DNA from: Oscillospiraceae bacterium
GTDB lineage: Bacteria; Bacillota; Clostridia; Oscillospirales; Oscillospiraceae
DNA: 64,000 bases
Assembly: GCA_020025655.1 (NCBI GenBank)
Contig: JAHHRR010000001.1
Span: 1-64,000, forward strand
Direction of reading: 5' to 3'
Position 1 is the stretch's first letter, and each line of letters begins with the position of its first letter. Made by a program: the position numbers and the translations under genes. Shown piece after piece: positions 61,501-64,000 of this stretch. The notes below the pieces were generated by a model, which saw only the letters and a program-made list of their open reading frames with translations, searched no databases and was not told the origin of the DNA.

Positions 61501-62589
61501 ACGTCTGCAAAGCTTTTCGGCAGATTCCGGACTGCTTAAAATTGCGGAAATTACGCAGAGGCTTCTGCCCTCGGCGGGTATTCCGCCGCTCAGCTCCATT
61601 CTGGGAACATATCCCGGTTTTACAATATGAAGCAGAATAAAGTCCGTAATACTTTTTAACATCTCTGATATGGGCAGGATTAAAAGAAATGCAGCAGCGG
61701 TGCTTTTGAAATAGAAGGCAGGGAGAAGCGACAGAATTATGCTGCCTGCAACGTTAAACAAAATATATGCAGCGGCTCTAAGGCGTGAAGGCTCAGGGAA
61801 AAGGTAAAAACCGATATGACGGTTTTCCTTTGCAGCCTTTTCGATAAGCTTTTTGGCATAAATATATTCTTCTTCGCCCTCTGCATGAGCCAGCTTTTCT
61901 ATCCGGCTCATATAGTTATACTTTGTATCAGCGTCCATATGAGCGTATTCACCGGTGGGGTCATCTGATAGAATCTCATTGACCTTATTGCAGGAAGTGA
62001 GAATTTCATCCCAGTCAAGCAGGGCTATAAGGCGCAGGCTTGTAAAGAGAGCCTCCATGCGTTTTGCCGAGCTGTCGGGGTCGTCTGAATACTGCATATC
62101 ACGGCAGACGTTAGCTACCGAAGATATTATTTCGGCCTTTAAAATTTCGGGGAAAATCCTCAGCTCGGATAAATTCAGAACACATATGGTCTGAAAGCCG
62201 TTGAGAAAAAGCCTGCATCGCTCCGCTGTAACGGCTCCCTGACCTGAATCTATAAGAGAGCGGCAAAGACGGGATACAAGATAAGAATCACCGGAACGGC
62301 GAAGCTTTCCCGTATTTATAAAAGCCCGCCTGCTGCTGACGGCTTCACGTCTGAGCATATAGAAATTATCAAGCAGCCATTCCCACGCAGCAGGCGGTGT
62401 AAGCAGCTTGCCGGCCTTTATGTTGAGGGTATCATGTACGGACTTGATTTCCCTCATGTGCTTTTTGAGCTTTTTAAGTCCCTGAGAGGTGCTTTGCTCT
62501 CTGCCGGGCTTTAAAAGTCTGGCGGTAGAAGCGGCAAAATTAAAAAGCCTGTCATTTTCAATGTACAGACAATAGTTGCTGAATTCCAT
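55594..62589 (-). CDS. Giant cyclic-beta-glucan-synthase-like protein (GT84-glycoamylase-GH94)
   Basis: 2331 residues. In order: helical N-terminus (1-260); two transmembrane helices; a processive GT2/GT84 domain with DSDTKV near 476 and QHRWTRGDMQN near 620; several transmembrane helices (about 655-830); a glycoamylase-like domain (from YKYFTTFSTAYDNFLPP near 845 through VDSGNFYACLV near 935 to HEHGEKVQCYMAHHIG near 1177); and a GH94-type phosphorylase domain with HQYLEGDVMHWWH near 1960 and GSGDWNDGLN near 2064. This is the NdvB/Cgs plan for cyclic beta-1,2-glucan, where GH94 trims chains and the enzyme cyclises. About 500 residues shorter than rhizobial Cgs. Confidence 0.9.
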   Translation of the reverse strand: MEFSNYCLYIENDRLFNFAASTARLLKPGREQSTSQGLKKLKKHMREIKSVHDTLNIKAGKLLTPPAAWEWLLDNFYMLRREAVSSRRAFINTGKLRRSGDSYLVSRLCRSLIDSGQGAVTAERCRLFLNGFQTICVLNLSELRIFPEILKAEIISSVANVCRDMQYSDDPDSSAKRMEALFTSLRLIALLDWDEILTSCNKVNEILSDDPTGEYAHMDADTKYNYMSRIEKLAHAEGEEEYIYAKKLIEKAAKENRHIGFYLFPEPSRLRAAAYILFNVAGSIILSLLPAFYFKSTAAAFLLILPISEMLKSITDFILLHIVKPGYVPRMELSGGIPAEGRSLCVISAILSSPESAEKLCRRLEELYHSCRSRDGIYFGLLADLKESEHSDMPEDKDILNAASSVINELNRKYGAKFYLFTRKRVYNGESYSGHERKRGAIMELVSMLLDKRSTLGVCGEKDALHGINYIITLDSDTKVYPGSVESLISAMLHPLNRAVIDRKKGVVTKGHAIIQPRISTELMSANATDFSLIFAGAGGSDPYGGLCGELYMDMFSSGGFAGKGIIDVNALNTCLADRLPENRILSHDALEGAYLRAAFAGDIEFSDAFPSSPLSYYKRQHRWTRGDMQNISWIFHSELPGIERFRLFDSIRRSLLAPFTLAAIVAGFFMPENVLLISAWAAVLALLSRLFISLAEGSLRQREKFRLRRYTRLLSGVGGAIVNSFMRLWLLPYEAYICLSAVLLSLWRMLISHKRLLQWQTAAQSEKDSRSIGGYIKAMWFPLILGLVLLCFSPVIIGKSAGLLWLVSPLCAYALALPAHKDSYLPSVDREFILQAAKENYKYFTTFSTAYDNFLPPDNFQEQPPVGVAHRTSPTNIGLAMCSAIAAADMEIISPKEAALYISRITDTLEKLPKCFGQLYNWYDTHSLEVLNPPYISTVDSGNFYACLVCCRQALLAFGESGLAIRLKALMDAMDFSPLFDSHRCLFYICYDTGKHHGAGGWYDLMASEALLTSYIAAAKGDVPFKHWRYLSRAQLQKDGYRGLASWSGTMFEYLMPGIFLPYLRGSLLYESSRFCLYVQKRRKLPARPWGISESAFYSLDNLLNYRYKANGCPELSLKRGQEKDWVISPYSSFLALPYEPEAAVKNLRKLKNFGASGRYGFMEALDFTPGRCRHEHGEKVQCYMAHHIGMSITSCANLLCDGDMQKYFMSDAAMGAMQPFLQEKLPADGLVINRSVISPPAESRHGIESFWNAEGKKGSSKQFTLLSNGIYNMLIGSDGTSSACWGDISIYGSSRLPRVKGMALKIVDGDSKSFTADSWHLAEDICSFKSENPDLKIEYSTIVSGTQPGELRQIELLSERDRELKICLNFKPILAPYKDYENHPAFWKLGIASEIRDGKLVLHRLRRSSLKDIWLCASCNVPVSISTENRQFNPYLSEPDVLLCAAVSLKAGVKTAVKFAVCSGFSPDEVLNASDEILSGAERGIMPGASAARLGMDSAEYGRSMAMLPSLLSPISNAAAKSELWKYGISGDYPIIYCDAQSSEAMSVLSRFCLLKSCGIECELVYLSSEGGEYHRPMHRRILEFLTLHGLESLLGARAGIHFVPKEAADAVESRAACIIGKQRLFKPELRIAASGLPRARYTVPQYMFENESFRFAVKNTLPGKMWQQILCNDDFGCIISDCGAGSMWYKNAREMRITAAPESAAATTGSESLTAEYNGSSFSLFAANDNIPCAVSFSAGVARWDKIFKGRSIHLTAFVPVEENVRIYIIEGAEGLNLTWKLKPVLGQDACSLSCKFENGIFEAQNKESYIKNLKFSAATSSFCSCKTDFRPQAMEMSLAAEKITVLVCGVCSADKLRSLAVPQNALAELNKCTQHWSSLLGRLKVSTGIEELDNYLNIWGPYQTIACRIMARASVYQSGGAFGFRDQLQDAVNMLYIDPDIAKQRILDCCRHQYLEGDVMHWWHVHPDGDKGIRSRCSDDLLWLVWAVCEYCKKTGDLSICKSELPFLNSPVLGADEGERYEVPAVSDKSDTVLNHIRAALGCCERRGLGPHGLPFFGSGDWNDGLNKVDGESVWLGWFYSICAFKFSELLKRLHENDAQNYYSLAEKLGKAADSCFNGSFYYRGFHADGSVLGGEQRIDSLPQSWAAFNPFSDKEKVKTALKYALSKLVDTQHSTVKLFTPPYRHDERDVGYISSYGEGFRENGGQYTHAAVWLASACFKCGMAKEGREILLMLLPENHDLSVYEAEPYVLAADVYSAPGHEGEAGWTWYTGSAGWYYTVALEDMLGIKLQNSVVLPPSDGIERPAFKVTYRDSDGKTQHINYPFS

Positions 62590-62719
62590 TTTATCCTCCT
62601 GACTGCCGTGTAAAAGCGGACAGTTTATGCTTTAATTTACATTTTCCCCAAAGACAGCCAATAATATTCCTGCGGCTGCCGAAGCGGAAAAAGAAAAATA
62701 TGCTGACAAGAAAAAATAC

Positions 62720-62748
62720 TTGACAGCATGAAAAAGCTGGTATATACT
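62720..62748 (+). promoter_or_regulatory. Promoter of ylxM-ffh
   Basis: TTGACA (62720-62725), 17-base spacer, TATACT (62743-62748). GCTGACAAG (62702-62710) and CTTGACAGC (62719-62727) form an inverted repeat with one mismatch over the -35 box. Confidence 0.85.
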
Positions 62749-62783
62749 CTGTTAAGCTAAAACACTTGACAGGAGGCCTCGCT

Positions 62784-63140
62784 GTGAACGAAGGCAGACT
62801 TATGCAAAGTATGCTTCTGGATTTCTACGGTGAACTCCTGACTGAAAAACAGAGAGAATGCTTTGACCTGCATTATAACGAAGATTTGTCACTTTCAGAA
62901 ATTGCCCAGCAGAGCGGGATTTCCCGACAGGGCGTATGGGACAATATCCGGAGGGCTGAGGAGTCGCTCAGGGATATAGAAGGAAAAACAGGTCTTGTGT
63001 CCAGATTTATGGAGACAAAAAAGGCTCTCGAGAAGCTCAGCAGCCAGCTGGGCAGGATAGAAGAATTAAGCACCGGTGAGGCAGAAGAACTTGCCTTGCA
63101 GGCGAAGGCAGAGATTGAAGCTCTTTTGAGCAGAGGTTAA
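62784..63140 (+). CDS. ylxM: YlxM-type DNA-binding regulator of SRP
   Basis: 118 residues from GTG 62784, chosen because AGGAGG lies seven bases upstream; the TTG at 62766 precedes that site. A sigma-70 region-4-like helix-turn-helix (LTEKQRECFDLHYNEDLSLS, EIAQQSGISRQGVWDNIRRA) followed by a coiled helix. It is co-transcribed with ffh, one base apart, the standard Firmicute arrangement; YlxM modulates SRP activity. Confidence 0.93.
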   Translation: MNEGRLMQSMLLDFYGELLTEKQRECFDLHYNEDLSLSEIAQQSGISRQGVWDNIRRAEESLRDIEGKTGLVSRFMETKKALEKLSSQLGRIEELSTGEAEELALQAKAEIEALLSRG

Positions 63141-63141
63141 T

Positions 63142-64000
63142 ATGGCATTTGAAAGCTTATCCGACAAACTGAATAAAGCCTTTAAAAAACTCCGTGGAAA
63201 AGGCAGACTTACTCAGGCAGATATTAAAGAGGCAATGCGCGAGGTGCGTATGGCTCTGCTTGAAGCGGACGTAAGCTATAAAGTAGTTAAGCAGTTTACA
63301 AAGACAGTTACTGAGAAGGCAAGCGGAGCAGAAGTTCTGGAAGCTCTGTCTCCGGCTCAGATGGTTATAAAGATAGTTGATCAGGAGCTCTGCGCTCTTA
63401 TGGGCGGAGAGAATACAAAGCTCAACATAAGCTCCAAGTCCCCCAGCGTTGTTATGCTGGTAGGTCTTCAGGGTGCTGGTAAGACTACAAACGGCGCAAA
63501 GCTCGCCGGCTACATGAAAAAGCAGGGCAAACGCCCGCTGCTTGCAGCCTGTGATATTTACCGCCCCGCTGCTATCAAGCAGCTGGAAACTGTCGGCGCA
63601 CAGCTGGATATCCCTGTTTTCCAGATGGGACAGACAGATCCTGTGGATATTGCAAAGGCAGCTGTTGAGCACGCTAAAAAGCACGGAAACGATCTGGTAT
63701 TTCTTGATACCGCCGGTCGTCTTCATATAGATTCTGAGCTTATGGATGAGCTCAAGAACATTAAGGCCGCTGTTGAACCGGCTGAAATCCTTCTGGTTGT
63801 TGATGCAATGACCGGTCAGGATGCAGTTAATGCCGCAAGTGCCTTTGATGAGGCTCTGGACGTTACAGGCGTTATGCTCTCCAAGCTTGACGGTGACGCC
63901 CGAGGCGGTGCTGCTCTTTCAATCAGAGCAACAACAGGAAAGCCCATTAAGTTTATCGGCGTAGGCGAAAAGCTCGACATGATAGAGCCTTTCCACCCCG
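63142..64000 (+). CDS. ffh: Signal recognition particle protein Ffh, 3' end beyond the window
   Basis: The first 286 codons are present: an N domain (MAFESLSDKLNKAFKKLRGKG), the G-domain P-loop GLQGAGKTT (Ala where Ser is usual), DIYRPAAIKQL, DTAGRLH, VVDAMTGQDAVN, SKLDGDARGGAALS and GVGEKLDMIEPF. The methionine-rich M domain lies beyond position 64000. Ffh binds signal sequences and 4.5S RNA and docks on FtsY. Confidence 0.97.
   Translation, partial: MAFESLSDKLNKAFKKLRGKGRLTQADIKEAMREVRMALLEADVSYKVVKQFTKTVTEKASGAEVLEALSPAQMVIKIVDQELCALMGGENTKLNISSKSPSVVMLVGLQGAGKTTNGAKLAGYMKKQGKRPLLAACDIYRPAAIKQLETVGAQLDIPVFQMGQTDPVDIAKAAVEHAKKHGNDLVFLDTAGRLHIDSELMDELKNIKAAVEPAEILLVVDAMTGQDAVNAASAFDEALDVTGVMLSKLDGDARGGAALSIRATTGKPIKFIGVGEKLDMIEPFHP

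Overview
The window reads as chromosomal DNA of a low-to-mid GC Gram-positive anaerobe of the class Clostridia, most likely Oscillospirales/Ruminococcaceae (inference from gene content, not a database match). Supporting traits are the ylxM-ffh pair, three DegV/FakB paralogues, a VanW-family protein, the paired M16 peptidases YfmF/YfmH, HemW, many AGGAGG ribosome binding sites and strong TTGACA/TATAAT promoters. No integrase, transposase, prophage, plasmid gene, CRISPR array or rRNA was seen. It looks like ordinary core genome with a strong cell-envelope and lipid flavour.

Layout. 1-5.4 kb: the 3' part of a tRNA-Arg with two tandem terminators, a small membrane protein, the RNA-binding protein Tex, a MarR regulator overlapping a DegV/FakB gene, and a hemolysin III (PAQR) protein behind a structured leader. 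5.5-11.3 kb (minus strand): an unusual envelope cluster of a serine hydrolase with a membrane-anchored tail, a phosphodiester glycosidase (NAGPA-type), an Lgt-like membrane protein lacking key catalytic residues, and upstream a LysM/GH18 protein with a damaged active site. 11.4-25 kb: oligoendopeptidase F, second DegV, YyaL-type thioredoxin-domain protein, a TPR/DUF4037 pair, an aminotransferase/hotdog thioesterase pair, small membrane and regulatory genes, third DegV, a GntR regulator and TraX. 25-36 kb: RlmA, tRNA-Leu, the two aconitase X subunits, HtpG, HemW, VanW, MetG. 36-48 kb: membrane and LysM surface proteins, dTDP-glucose genes rfbA/rfbB, two CobW-type GTPases (one with a His-rich metal tail, one fused to a YcgQ-type domain), a HAD hydrolase, a GT2 enzyme, and an ATPase/CYTH protein. 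48-64 kb: tRNA-Val, a GtrA/GT2/GT39 glycosylation operon, the operon yfmF-yfmH-lgt-unknown, a 2331-residue cyclic-glucan-synthase-like enzyme, ylxM and the start of ffh.

How it fits together. Fatty-acid handling (three FakB-like proteins, one co-translated with a MarR regulator), lipoprotein maturation (Lgt), peptidoglycan and surface binding (LysM, VanW, serine hydrolase) and glycan synthesis (rfbAB, GT2s, GT39, large glucan synthase) dominate. The most promising undescribed items are the serine hydrolase/phosphodiester glycosidase/Lgt-like operon, the CobW-YcgQ fusion next to a His-rich CobW, two structured 5' leaders (hemolysin III and second DegV), and perfect inverted repeats at the htpG and marR promoters.

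All functional calls rest on motif and family recognition by eye. Promoters, terminators and operators were read from the bases; none has experimental or alignment support here.
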